From an uncultured Ruminococcus sp. (GTDB lineage Bacteria; Bacillota; Clostridia; Oscillospirales; Ruminococcaceae), in contig CABQIF010000013.1 of the NCBI GenBank assembly GCA_902464115.1, positions 1-27,187 on the forward strand: a stretch of DNA of 27,187 nucleotides. The letters run 5' to 3'. Position numbers and translations under genes: made by a program. Below the pieces are notes generated by a model, which was not told the DNA's origin, did no database searches, and saw only the letters and a list, made by a program, of their open reading frames with translations. Below, piece by piece: positions 7,745 through 15,466 of this stretch (its first letter is position 1; every line of letters begins with the position of its first letter).

Positions 7745-8529
7745 TAGAACGTGTACCAGTTTTAACGATTGCCGGAAGTGATAGCTGCGGCGGTGCAGGT
7801 ATTCAGGCAGACTTGAAAACTATGACGGCTCTGTATGTTTACGGAATGAGTGCTATCACTGCTCTGACTGCACAGAACACGCTCGGCGTGCAGGGCATTT
7901 TGCCCGTTCCAGCGGATTTTTTAGGGCAGCAGATAGATGCGATTTGCACGGATATTCCGCCGGAAGCGGTGAAAATCGGCATGATCGCCAGTCCGGAGCA
8001 GGTGGATGTCATCTGTGCCAAAATTCAGCAGTATCGCTTGAAAAAAGTTGTTGTTGATCCGGTCATGGTGGCAACCACAGGGGCAGAATTGACCGAACGC
8101 ACGACCGTGGATGCGATGCGGGAACAGCTGTTTGCACAGGCGGATCTATTGACACCGAACCTCTCAGAAACGGCGGTTCTGCTCGGAAAAACCGTTCAGA
8201 CGGTGGAAGAAATGCAGGCAGCAGCCAAGCAGCTTGCCGAACAATATCAGACGGCAGTTTTGGTCAAGGGCGGTCACCTGACAGAAGATGCCATTGATGT
8301 GCTCTATGACGGCAGCACGATGCAATGCTTTTCTGGTGCAAGAATTGCCACGAAGAACACCCATGGAACGGGCTGCACACTCTCTTCTGCCATTGCGGCA
8401 AACTGGGCAAAGGGATATTCCCTTTCAGAGAGCGTCCAGCAGGCAAAATTATATGTTGCAAATTGTATCCAAGCAGGGTTGCAGATTGGACACGGAAACG
8501 GTGCGATCTGTCACAACTATGCAGAATAA
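7741..8529 (+). CDS. thiD: Hydroxymethylpyrimidine / phosphomethylpyrimidine kinase
   Basis: ThiD phosphorylates HMP and then HMP-phosphate to give the pyrophosphate used by ThiE. This 262-residue ribokinase-fold protein has TIAGSDSCGGAGIQADLKT at the N-terminus (9-27), VDPVMVATTG (105-114), LTPNLSE (137-143), VLVKGGH (173-179) and the anion-hole motif GTGC (209-212). The Cys in GTGC is typical of true ThiD enzymes, in contrast to the GTGD of the pyridoxal kinase encoded at 15801-16646. Translational coupling with thiE is likely through the ATGA overlap. Thirty bp separate it from thiC. Confidence 0.95.
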   Translation: MIERVPVLTIAGSDSCGGAGIQADLKTMTALYVYGMSAITALTAQNTLGVQGILPVPADFLGQQIDAICTDIPPEAVKIGMIASPEQVDVICAKIQQYRLKKVVVDPVMVATTGAELTERTTVDAMREQLFAQADLLTPNLSETAVLLGKTVQTVEEMQAAAKQLAEQYQTAVLVKGGHLTEDAIDVLYDGSTMQCFSGARIATKNTHGTGCTLSSAIAANWAKGYSLSESVQQAKLYVANCIQAGLQIGHGNGAICHNYAE

Positions 8530-8559
8530 AATGATGGAAATCAATGATGGAGGAATCAA

Positions 8560-9879
8560 ATGCAGACTTATCACACACAAATGGAAGCAGCCAGAAAGCA
8601 TATCATCACCCCACAGATGAAAACTGTTGCAGAAAAGGAACGGGTCGATGTGGAATGGCTGCGGGAACGGGTTGCAGCTGGAACGATTTGTATTCCGGCG
8701 AACATTCACCACACTTCCCTTTCTGCGGAGGGAATCGGCACGGGACTGCGGACAAAAATTAATGTGAATCTGGGTATCTCGGGCGACTGCCATGACTACA
8801 CAGACGAAATGAAAAAAGTTGACCTTGCGATTCAGTTTGGCTGCGAAGCCATTATGGACTTGTCCAACTACGGAAAAACCAGCACGTTCCGGAAACAGCT
8901 GATTGAAAAATCTCCGGCAATGATTGGAACAGTACCGATGTATGATGCAATTGGCTATCTGGAAAAGGATTTGAAGGAAATCAAGGCAGAGGATTTCTTG
9001 CGGGTCATCGAAGCCCATGCAAAGGAAGGCGTTGACTTCCAGACGATTCACGCTGGTATTAACCGCCGTGCCGTGGAAGCCCTGAAGCGGCAGAAGCGAG
9101 TAACAAACGTGGTATCTCGTGGCGGTTCGCTGATTTTTGCATGGATGGAAATGACGGGAAACGAGAATCCATTCTATGAATATTATGATGAAGTGTTGGA
9201 AATCCTAAGAACCTACGATGTTACGATTAGCCTTGGCGATGCACTGCGTCCAGGCTCTACCGCAGATAGCACCGATGCTGCCCAAATCAGTGAACTGATT
9301 GAATTAGGCGACCTGACAAAACGCGCATGGGAAAAGGATGTACAAGTCATGGTAGAAGGACCAGGGCACATGGCAATCAATGAAATCGCTGCCAATATGA
9401 CTTTACAGAAGCGGTTGTGCCACGGTGCACCGTTCTATGTATTAGGGCCGTTGGTAACCGATATTGCACCGGGCTATGACCATATTACTTCCGCCATCGG
9501 CGGAGCAATTGCTGCATCCAGCGGTGCAAACTTCCTGTGCTATGTTACACCAGCGGAACATTTGCGGCTGCCGGATTTGCAGGACGTTCGGGAGGGCATC
9601 GTAGCGTCGAAGATCGCTGCCCATGCAGCAGATATTGCGAACGGAATCCCATATGCAAGAGAACAAGACAACCGGATGAGCGAAGCCAGACAGAGAATCG
9701 ACTGGGAAGGCATGTTTGCGTGTGCGATTGATCCGGAAAAGGCACGGAATTATTTTGAAAGCCGTCCGCCGCAGGAACGGCATACCTGCTCAATGTGCGG
9801 AAAGATGTGTGCAATGCGGACATCCAACCGGATTCTGAACGGGGAAGATGTGACATTCTGTGAGGCGGATTCCGAATAA
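8560..9879 (+). CDS. thiC: Phosphomethylpyrimidine synthase
   Basis: ThiC is a non-canonical radical-SAM enzyme that rearranges the purine intermediate AIR into HMP-phosphate, the pyrimidine half of thiamine. The 439-residue protein is full length for the anaerobe-type ThiC and carries the C-terminal CX2CX4C cluster motif at C410, C413 and C418. The strongly conserved central segments (SRGGS, GDALRPGS, VEGPGH, PLVTDIAPGYDH) are all present. Start ATG 8560 has GGAGG at 8549-8553, ideal spacing. It is the last gene of the TPP-controlled operon. No classical terminator follows; an inverted repeat flanking the next promoter's -35 region may serve. Confidence 0.97.
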   Translation: MQTYHTQMEAARKHIITPQMKTVAEKERVDVEWLRERVAAGTICIPANIHHTSLSAEGIGTGLRTKINVNLGISGDCHDYTDEMKKVDLAIQFGCEAIMDLSNYGKTSTFRKQLIEKSPAMIGTVPMYDAIGYLEKDLKEIKAEDFLRVIEAHAKEGVDFQTIHAGINRRAVEALKRQKRVTNVVSRGGSLIFAWMEMTGNENPFYEYYDEVLEILRTYDVTISLGDALRPGSTADSTDAAQISELIELGDLTKRAWEKDVQVMVEGPGHMAINEIAANMTLQKRLCHGAPFYVLGPLVTDIAPGYDHITSAIGGAIAASSGANFLCYVTPAEHLRLPDLQDVREGIVASKIAAHAADIANGIPYAREQDNRMSEARQRIDWEGMFACAIDPEKARNYFESRPPQERHTCSMCGKMCAMRTSNRILNGEDVTFCEADSE

Positions 9880-9935
9880 TCCTAAGTTTTTTGGAACGAT
9901 GGCTTTGAGAATCCTGAAAAAAACCGAAAAAAGAC

Positions 9936-9964
9936 TTGACAAAGAACGCTTTTTCGGTTAAAAT
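9936..9964 (+). promoter_or_regulatory. Sigma-A promoter for the perR-rubrerythrin operon
   Basis: TTGACA (9936-9941), 17-bp spacer, TAAAAT (9959-9964). The -35 box lies in the loop of an inverted repeat, AACCGAAAAAAG (9922-9933) against CTTTTTCGGTT (9949-9959). Confidence 0.88.
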
Positions 9965-9965
9965 C

Positions 9966-9990
9966 TTAATTAAGAATGATTCTTGATTAA
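9966..9990 (+). promoter_or_regulatory. PerR/Fur-type operator
   Basis: A 25-bp near-perfect palindrome with one mismatched pair, centred on G9978, whose core is AAGAAT-G-ATTCTT with TTAATT and GATTAA outer arms. It starts 1 bp after the -10 box and covers the expected transcription start, so a bound regulator would block initiation. Its arms resemble the Per box. Self-regulation by the gene that follows is the natural reading. Confidence 0.8.
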
Positions 9991-10002
9991 GGAGACAGGT
10001 TC

Positions 10003-10401
10003 ATGAAAAACAGAAACACGTTACAACGCAGACTGGTGTTGGAAACGGTACGGCGTATGCGAAATCATCCGACTGCGGAGGAGATTTATCTTGCCATTGC
10101 AGCGGAAAATCCATTGATTAGCAAAGCAACTGTTTATCGGAATCTCAAGTTGCTCTCGGAACAGGGAGAAAGCCTGCGGATTCCCATTCCAGACGGAGCG
10201 GATCGATTCGATTTTCATGTTGCACCGCACTATCATATCAAGTGTCGGGTTTGTAATCAGGTATTTGATGTGGATATGCCGTACCAAGGTGACCTTTGTG
10301 ACCAAGTGACCAACGCACAGGGGTTTCAGATCGAATCCCATCAGATTCTCTTTATTGGTGTCTGTCCCGCTTGTCAGAAGAAGGAAAAGGAGCAGGAATG
10401 A
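10003..10401 (+). CDS. perR: Fur-family peroxide-responsive repressor (PerR type)
   Basis: A winged-helix metalloregulator of 132 residues. The structural zinc cysteines are C81, C84, C121 and C124. The regulatory metal site is H22, D70, H76, H78 and D89. All nine residues align with Bacillus subtilis PerR (H37, D85, H91, H93, D104; C96, C99, C136, C139) with a constant offset of 15, and the Asp at 89 is the residue that distinguishes PerR from Fur. Peroxide is sensed in this family by iron-catalysed oxidation of the His ligands. It is translated from ATG 10003 behind AAGGAG (9989-9994), which overlaps the end of the operator. The stop overlaps the rubrerythrin start, linking sensor and peroxide-removing enzyme. 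Confidence 0.9.
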   Translation: MKNRNTLQRRLVLETVRRMRNHPTAEEIYLAIAAENPLISKATVYRNLKLLSEQGESLRIPIPDGADRFDFHVAPHYHIKCRVCNQVFDVDMPYQGDLCDQVTNAQGFQIESHQILFIGVCPACQKKEKEQE

Positions 10402-10943
10402 TGAAACCATTAAAAGGAAGTCGTACGGAAGCCAACTTAATGGCAGCATTTGCCGGAGAAACACAGGCAAGAACGAAGTACACGTATTATGCTTCTCAGG
10501 CGAAGAAAGACGGTTATGTGCAGATTTCAAAGATTTTTGAAGAAACCGCTGCCAACGAAAAAGAACACGCAAAAATCTGGTTCAAGCTGCTGCACGGCGG
10601 AGCAATGCCGGCAACTACAGAGAATTTGAAAGATGCCGCTGCTGGCGAACATTTTGAATGGACAGATATGTATCAGGAATTTGAGGAGCAGGCTCGAGAA
10701 GAGGGCTTCGACCAGATTGCAGACCTGTTTGAAGCAGTCGGAAAGATCGAAAAGACACACGAAGAACGCTTTCGCAAGCTGCTTGCCAATGTTGAGGGTG
10801 GTTATGTATTCTCAAAAGACGGCGATACCATCTGGGAATGTGCAAATTGCGGACATATTCACATCGGGAAACAGGCTCCGGAAGTCTGTCCGGTCTGCAA
10901 TCATCCGCAGTCGTATTTTCAGGTGAAAGCAGAGAATTATTAA
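10398..10943 (+). CDS. rbr: Rubrerythrin
   Basis: A peroxide-reducing diiron protein of anaerobes, 181 residues. The N-terminal ferritin-like four-helix domain (about 1-140) carries the ExxH-type motifs near NEKEHAKIW (53-61) and KIEKTHEERF (116-125). The C-terminal rubredoxin-like domain binds one iron through C148, C151, C164 and C167 (CX2C-12-CX2C). The start is ATG 10398, overlapping the perR stop, or the adjacent ATG 10401; AAAGGAG lies at 10386-10392. It is cytoplasmic and takes electrons from a reductase not in this window. It shares the perR promoter and operator, so it should be induced by peroxide. A terminator follows. Confidence 0.95.
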   Translation: MMKPLKGSRTEANLMAAFAGETQARTKYTYYASQAKKDGYVQISKIFEETAANEKEHAKIWFKLLHGGAMPATTENLKDAAAGEHFEWTDMYQEFEEQAREEGFDQIADLFEAVGKIEKTHEERFRKLLANVEGGYVFSKDGDTIWECANCGHIHIGKQAPEVCPVCNHPQSYFQVKAENY

Positions 10944-10970
10944 ACGGGATTTTCATTTTAAACATCAGGA

Positions 10971-11005
10971 AAAGGCTGCCTGTGCAACAACAGGCGGCTT
11001 TTTTT
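10971..11005 (+). terminator. Intrinsic terminator after rubrerythrin
   Basis: GCTGCCTG pairs with CAGGCGGC (one G-U pair) around an 8-nt loop, with flanking AAA/TTT pairs and a seven-T tail at 10999-11005. Confidence 0.9.
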
Positions 11006-11031
11006 CGGAAAACAGAGAGGGATGGGTTTCA

Positions 11032-12321
11032 TTGAAAGGAAATCGGTACTGGGTACGAGTTCGAGCCAGAGTGCTGCACTATGGCATTCATATTTTATCG
11101 CATCTGCGGCTCTTGATTCGTTGGATTTTCTTAGCATTGGTGGCTGGTGTTGTGGCTGGCGGTGTGGGAGCTGCTTTTGCATGGGGCATGACCGCCGTCA
11201 CGAACTTGCGGACACAGCATCCATGGTTGTTGCTTCTATTACCGGTGAGCGGTCTTGCCATCGTTGCACTGTATCGGGCTTGTCACTTTGAAAAGGACAG
11301 CGGAACAAATACTGTACTTGCGATGATTCATGCAGAAACAGAAATTCCGGCTCGGATGGCACCGCTGATTTTTATTTCCACCATGCTGACGCATTTGTGC
11401 GGCGGTTCTTCTGGTCGAGAGGGGGCAGCCCTGCAAATTGGCGGCAGTTTGGGAAATCTGCTGGGCAGAGTCATGCGGTTACAGCCGGATGATCGACGGG
11501 TTTTGGTCATGTGCGGAATGAGTGCAGCATTTTCCGCCGTCTTTGGAACGCCATTGGCAGCCGTCTTTTTTGCGTTGGAAGTGGGCAGCGTGGGCATTAT
11601 CTACTATGCAGCCCTTGTGCCCTGCGTCACAGCTTCATTCTGTGCAGATGCCATTGCAAAATTCTTTCGGGTGGAGTCTGAAAGCTATCCGCTGATTGTT
11701 AGCACAGAGTGGTCGGTTGCTCCGCTGGCAGCCACTGCCTTGCTGGGCATTCTTTGTGCTGGATTGAGCGTTTTGTTCTGTATTTCATTACATGAAACAG
11801 GCTGCCTATTGAAGAAAAAAATCCCGAATGCCTATCTTCGGATTGCCGTGGTTGGCGTTGTTCTGGTGATTCTGGGATTATTGCCCGGAAATGCCGATTA
11901 CTTAGGAGCAGGCATGCCTGTTCTGATTCGGGCACTTTCCGGAAAAGTTGTCTGGTATGCGTTTTTGATGAAGCTGTTGTTTACCGTTCTGACAATGGCA
12001 GCCGGATTCAAGGGCGGTGAAATTGTGCCCTCGTTCTTTATCGGGGCAACATTTGGCTGCCTGTATGGCTCGATTCTGCACCTTTCGCCGTCCATGTTTG
12101 CGGCACTGGGCATGATTGCCGTTTTCTGTGGTGTGACGAACTGCCCGTTGACTTCGCTGTTGATTGCGTTTGAATTGTTTGGCATGGAGGCAATGCCGTA
12201 TTTTCTCATTTGTATCGCCGTCAGCTATATGCTTTCGGGGTATTATGGCTTGTATCACAGTCAGAGAATTGTCTATTCCAAATATAAACCAAAGTATGTG
12301 AACCGTCAAACGAGAGAATAA
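11032..12321 (+). CDS. ClC-family anion channel/antiporter, CLC-F (fluoride)-like
   Basis: A 429-residue integral membrane protein with the ClC architecture of many hydrophobic helices. The filter segments are GTNTVLAMIH (91-100) where classical ClC proteins have GSGIP, GREGA (128-132) for GREGP, and GGEIVP (328-333) for the GxFxP region, followed by a GVTNCPLTS segment (367-375). These substitutions resemble my recollection of the CLC-F branch, which exchanges fluoride for protons; this is family knowledge, not a measured match. The gating glutamate in GREG is kept. The start is TTG 11032 with AGAGGG at 11015-11020; the nearby ATG at 11022 is in another frame. No promoter is obvious after the rubrerythrin terminator, and I see no fluoride riboswitch upstream. 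Confidence 0.88.
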   Translation: MKGNRYWVRVRARVLHYGIHILSHLRLLIRWIFLALVAGVVAGGVGAAFAWGMTAVTNLRTQHPWLLLLLPVSGLAIVALYRACHFEKDSGTNTVLAMIHAETEIPARMAPLIFISTMLTHLCGGSSGREGAALQIGGSLGNLLGRVMRLQPDDRRVLVMCGMSAAFSAVFGTPLAAVFFALEVGSVGIIYYAALVPCVTASFCADAIAKFFRVESESYPLIVSTEWSVAPLAATALLGILCAGLSVLFCISLHETGCLLKKKIPNAYLRIAVVGVVLVILGLLPGNADYLGAGMPVLIRALSGKVVWYAFLMKLLFTVLTMAAGFKGGEIVPSFFIGATFGCLYGSILHLSPSMFAALGMIAVFCGVTNCPLTSLLIAFELFGMEAMPYFLICIAVSYMLSGYYGLYHSQRIVYSKYKPKYVNRQTRE

Positions 12322-12363
12322 GCACAGAAAAGCATGATTTTCGCTACAAATAACCGAATCTAC

Positions 12364-12393
12364 TTGATTTTATCCGGATCATCGTGGTATAAT
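12364..12393 (+). promoter_or_regulatory. Sigma-A promoter with extended -10
   Basis: TTGATT (12364-12369), 18-bp spacer, TG-N-TATAAT with TATAAT at 12388-12393. It drives the glycosyltransferase gene starting at 12422. Confidence 0.85.
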
Positions 12394-12421
12394 AGGAGAA
12401 AAAATAGACAGGGGAATTCAC

Positions 12422-13573
12422 ATGAACGAACATTGCAACATCTTAATTTTGTCTGTGACTGCCGGAAATGGACATAACTCCGCAGCAGCTGCCTTAAAGG
12501 AAGAATTTGACCGGCAAGGGGTCAATTGTCATATTATGGACTTGTTTCAGTATCTTTCGCCATTGGCTGCAAAATTGATTTCAGATGGATACGACCAGCT
12601 GACGAAACGCTTTCGGTTGGTCTGGAAAATCGGCTACGGGGTTGCTTTACATGATACGACTTTTAAAATTCCGCCCCGCTTGATTGCAAGTACTTCTAAC
12701 TTGCAGAGCATGCAGCAGTATTTGATTGACCAGAAAATTACGCATGTTGTCTTTACGCATCCGTTTGCAGGCGTTTTGCTGCAAACTTTGAAGCAATATC
12801 AGGCGATTGCCATTCCGACGTTCGGCATCTTGACAGACTTCACCATTCACCCGTATTGGTGGGACTGCACGCAGAATGATTATTTTATTTTACCGCATGC
12901 AGACTTGATTCCAGCGGCTGAGAAAAACGGCTTTCAGCGGAAGCAGCTGAAAGATTTCGGGATTCCGGTTTCCTCTGCATTTGCCAGACATCCGGAAAAA
13001 ACGCAGGTGCGAACGATGCTGGGTATGCCTGTGAATTTACCCACTGCGTTGGTCATGGGCGGCGGTGTTGGCTATGGAAATCTTGTCAAGACGGTACAGG
13101 AGATTGACGAACACGCCAAGCGTCCGATGCAAACGATTGTTGTTTGCGGCAGAAATACCGAAAGTCGGGACGAATTGCTGCAATTGCAGGCATCGGGCAG
13201 CTTTTCTCATATCGTGCATATTTATGGCTTTACGCATCAAGTACCGCTGCTGATGGCAGCATCTGACTGCATCATTACCAAGCCCGGCGGAATTACCACT
13301 TCAGAAGCCCTTTCTGCTTCGCTGCCAATTGTGGTCAGCAAGCCAATTCCGGGGCAGGAAGAAAAAAATGTGGAGTTTCTCCAGCAGTATGATGCAATTT
13401 GTGTGCCTGAAAAATATCGGTTCTCGGGGATGTATGCCGCAGATTTGCTATTTGATTCGGTTCGGTTGAAACAGCTGACTCAACACGCTGCACAGGTTGC
13501 AAAGCCCCATGCGGCAGCGGACATTTGTTCCTTTGTACGGGAATGTAAAAGCGTGGTTGCGTTAAGATTGTGA
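12422..13573 (+). CDS. UgtP/MGDG-synthase-type glycosyltransferase
   Basis: A 383-residue GT-B fold glycosyltransferase. The N-terminal MGDG-synthase domain (about 1-170) opens with LSVTAGNGHNSAAAALKEEF (11-30). The C-terminal half holds the nucleotide-sugar site with VMGGGVGYG, a VCGRN strand and the TKPGGITTSEAL motif typical of the GT28 C-terminal domain. Homologues add glucose or galactose to diacylglycerol to make membrane glycolipids and lipoteichoic acid anchors. The protein lacks a signal peptide and should be a peripheral membrane protein. Donor and acceptor cannot be read from the sequence. It has its own promoter, and the next gene hpf has another, so it is probably monocistronic. 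Confidence 0.9.
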   Translation: MNEHCNILILSVTAGNGHNSAAAALKEEFDRQGVNCHIMDLFQYLSPLAAKLISDGYDQLTKRFRLVWKIGYGVALHDTTFKIPPRLIASTSNLQSMQQYLIDQKITHVVFTHPFAGVLLQTLKQYQAIAIPTFGILTDFTIHPYWWDCTQNDYFILPHADLIPAAEKNGFQRKQLKDFGIPVSSAFARHPEKTQVRTMLGMPVNLPTALVMGGGVGYGNLVKTVQEIDEHAKRPMQTIVVCGRNTESRDELLQLQASGSFSHIVHIYGFTHQVPLLMAASDCIITKPGGITTSEALSASLPIVVSKPIPGQEEKNVEFLQQYDAICVPEKYRFSGMYAADLLFDSVRLKQLTQHAAQVAKPHAAADICSFVRECKSVVALRL

Positions 13574-13680
13574 AAAAAAGATGGAAAGATAAGTGAATGG
13601 ATTTCTTTTCGTTCGTTTTTGTTCGATTTCGTTTCGATTCTGATTTTTTTGATGAAATTGAATAAAATCGCTAAAAACTA

Positions 13681-13710
13681 TTGACATTTTTTCAGTGGAT
13701 ATGCTATAAT
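13681..13710 (+). promoter_or_regulatory. Strong extended -10 promoter of hpf
   Basis: TTGACA (13681-13686), 18-bp spacer, TGC-TATAAT (-10 at 13705-13710), preceded by an A/T-rich stretch that could act as an UP element. The leader to the hpf ATG is about 108 nt, unusually long for this window, and contains the small hairpin GAAGC-TT-GCTTC. Confidence 0.92.
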
Positions 13711-13825
13711 AGAGGCAGACATTCGGAAGATGATTTTCACAATCAGAAACCGGATGGAAATACGTTCGGAATGGTTCGGCGAAGCTTGCTTCAAGGAATC
13801 AGGACGATGCGAGGAGGAATACACT

Positions 13826-14353
13826 ATGAAAATGACGATTACTGCTAAGAAAATGCAAATTCCACAAAACTTTACAGAGTACGCTGAAAAGCGGCTGAAT
13901 TCCAAGCTGAATAAGTTCTTCGGCGAAGAAGCAGACGCAAAGATTACAATGGCAACACACAAGAATCTGATCGTAATTGAATTGACGGTCGATTATAATA
14001 ATATGAAGTACCGTGCAGAGCAGTCTGCGGTCGATAAGGAAGATGCTCTGGATGCTGCCATTGATAAAATCATTCGGCAGATTCGGCGGAACAAGACCCG
14101 TGTGGAAAAGAAGCTGAAGGACTCTGCATTCAAGGATGTTGCATATGAGGATGTTGTACCGGAATCCGATTATGAGGTTATTCGGCATAAGAAGTTCGTG
14201 ATGCATCCGATGGATGTAGAAGAGGCAATCTTGCAGATGAACTTGCTGGGACATACGTTCTTCATGTTCCTGAATGCAAACACCGGTGAAACCAACGTGG
14301 TTTATAAGCGTGCAGATGGAAAGTATGCTGTTTTAGAGCCAGTTGCAGAATAA
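13826..14353 (+). CDS. hpf: Long-form ribosome hibernation promoting factor
   Basis: Long HPF binds the 30S decoding centre and dimerises 70S ribosomes into inactive 100S particles when growth slows. The 175-residue protein has the N-terminal S30AE/YfiA beta-alpha-beta domain (about 1-100, with basic helices such as KIIRQIRRNKTRVEKKLK) and the C-terminal dimerisation domain (about 118-175, EVIRHKKFVMHPMDVEEAI then the NTGETNVVYKR strand). The start ATG 13826 sits behind GAGGAGGA at 13811-13818. An in-frame codon upstream at 13730 opens a longer reading, but it lacks a ribosome site and family similarity. A strong promoter and a long leader precede it, and a hairpin follows at 14381. Confidence 0.95.
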   Translation: MKMTITAKKMQIPQNFTEYAEKRLNSKLNKFFGEEADAKITMATHKNLIVIELTVDYNNMKYRAEQSAVDKEDALDAAIDKIIRQIRRNKTRVEKKLKDSAFKDVAYEDVVPESDYEVIRHKKFVMHPMDVEEAILQMNLLGHTFFMFLNANTGETNVVYKRADGKYAVLEPVAE

Positions 14354-14380
14354 TCGCTGATTTTCTAGCAATCGAACAAC

Positions 14381-14416
14381 AAAGGGGACTTCGTGGATGT
14401 GCGAAGTCCCCTTTTC
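14381..14416 (+). terminator. Hairpin between hpf and hydE
   Basis: AAAGGGGACTTCG (14381-14393) pairs perfectly with CGAAGTCCCCTTT (14402-14414) over an 8-nt loop. The T tail is short (TTTTC), and the hydE ribosome site begins 6 nt later, so it may terminate only partly. Confidence 0.82.
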
Positions 14417-14440
14417 TGTGCAGGAGGGCAGGAAAAACCA

Positions 14441-15466
14441 ATGAGAATGGAAGAGAAAATCAAGGCTGGAACGCTGAACGCGTCTGATTTGTTGCAGATT
14501 TTGCGTTGTTCGGAATGGGATGACATCCTACGTCAGACCGCTGACCAGCTACGGCAGGAAGTTTATGGGAAAGATGTTTACCTGCGTGGGCTGATTGAAT
14601 ACACGAACTTCTGCAAGAATAACTGTTATTATTGCGGCATTCGCTGCGGAAATACAAAGGCGGTTCGCTATCGGCTGAGCAAAGAAGAAATTCTTGCCTG
14701 TTGCGAAGAGGGCTATACGCTCGGCTTTCGGACGTTTGTCTTGCAGGGTGGGGAAGACCCAGCCTCTACAGATGCTTGGGTTTGCAACGTGGTTTCTGCG
14801 ATACGGGAACGCTTTCCAGATTGTGCTGTGACGCTCTCCATCGGGGAAAAGAAAAAGAGTAGCTATCAGGCGTATTACGATGCCGGTGCAAGGCGGTATT
14901 TGCTGCGGCATGAAACTGCAAATCCACAACATTATCGACAGTTACACCCATCAGAACTGTCATTAGAGAACCGGAAACGCTGCCTGTATGACCTGAAAGA
15001 AATCGGGTATCAGGTTGGTTCGGGGTTTATGGTTGGTTCACCTGGACAGACACTTTCACATCTGGTGGAGGACTTGCAGTTTTTGCAGGATTTGCAGCCG
15101 GATATGATCGGCATCGGCCCTTATATCGCACAGAAAGAAACGCCCTTTGCTGGACATCTGAACGGAACATTAGCATTAACGCTGCGGTTGGTGTCGCTTC
15201 TGCGGATTCTGTTTCCGTATGCGTTGATTCCGGCAACCACTGCCCTTGGAACAATTCACCCACAGGGGAGAGAGTTGGGCTTGCAGGCAGGTGCAAATGT
15301 GGTCATGCCGAACCTGTCACCCGTTCGGGTGCGAAAGCTGTATGCCTTGTATGATGATAAAATTTGTACCGGAGAGGAGTCCGCACAGTGTCGGCACTGT
15401 CTGGAACAGCGAGTTGCATCGGCTGGGTATCAGGTTGTAACCGCCATCGGCGACGTAAAACGATAG
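14441..15466 (+). CDS. hydE: [FeFe] hydrogenase H-cluster radical-SAM maturase HydE
   Basis: HydE helps build the organometallic diiron centre of [FeFe] hydrogenase. The 341-residue protein has the radical-SAM motif CX3CX2C at C58, C62, C65 (YTNFCKNNCYYCG), the LQGGEDP segment, RHETANPQHYRQLHP and GSGFMVGSPGQT, all characteristic of HydE rather than biotin synthase. It also keeps the second, non-essential cluster motif CX7CX2C at C309, C317, C320. Start ATG 14441 has AGGAGGG at 14422-14428. The frame is open upstream through the hpf terminator, but that reading is unsupported. HydF, HydG and the hydrogenase are not in the window. There is no promoter between the hpf hairpin and hydE, so expression probably depends on read-through. 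Confidence 0.93.
   Translation: MRMEEKIKAGTLNASDLLQILRCSEWDDILRQTADQLRQEVYGKDVYLRGLIEYTNFCKNNCYYCGIRCGNTKAVRYRLSKEEILACCEEGYTLGFRTFVLQGGEDPASTDAWVCNVVSAIRERFPDCAVTLSIGEKKKSSYQAYYDAGARRYLLRHETANPQHYRQLHPSELSLENRKRCLYDLKEIGYQVGSGFMVGSPGQTLSHLVEDLQFLQDLQPDMIGIGPYIAQKETPFAGHLNGTLALTLRLVSLLRILFPYALIPATTALGTIHPQGRELGLQAGANVVMPNLSPVRVRKLYALYDDKICTGEESAQCRHCLEQRVASAGYQVVTAIGDVKR

Noticed and set aside
10944..11031. Fluoride riboswitch before the ClC gene
   Set aside because: The interval is filled by the rubrerythrin terminator and a ribosome site; I cannot see the conserved riboswitch core.
14393..14440. Upstream extension of hydE through the hpf hairpin
   Set aside because: The codons lie in the terminator stem and do not match HydE proteins; a proper ribosome site precedes 14441.
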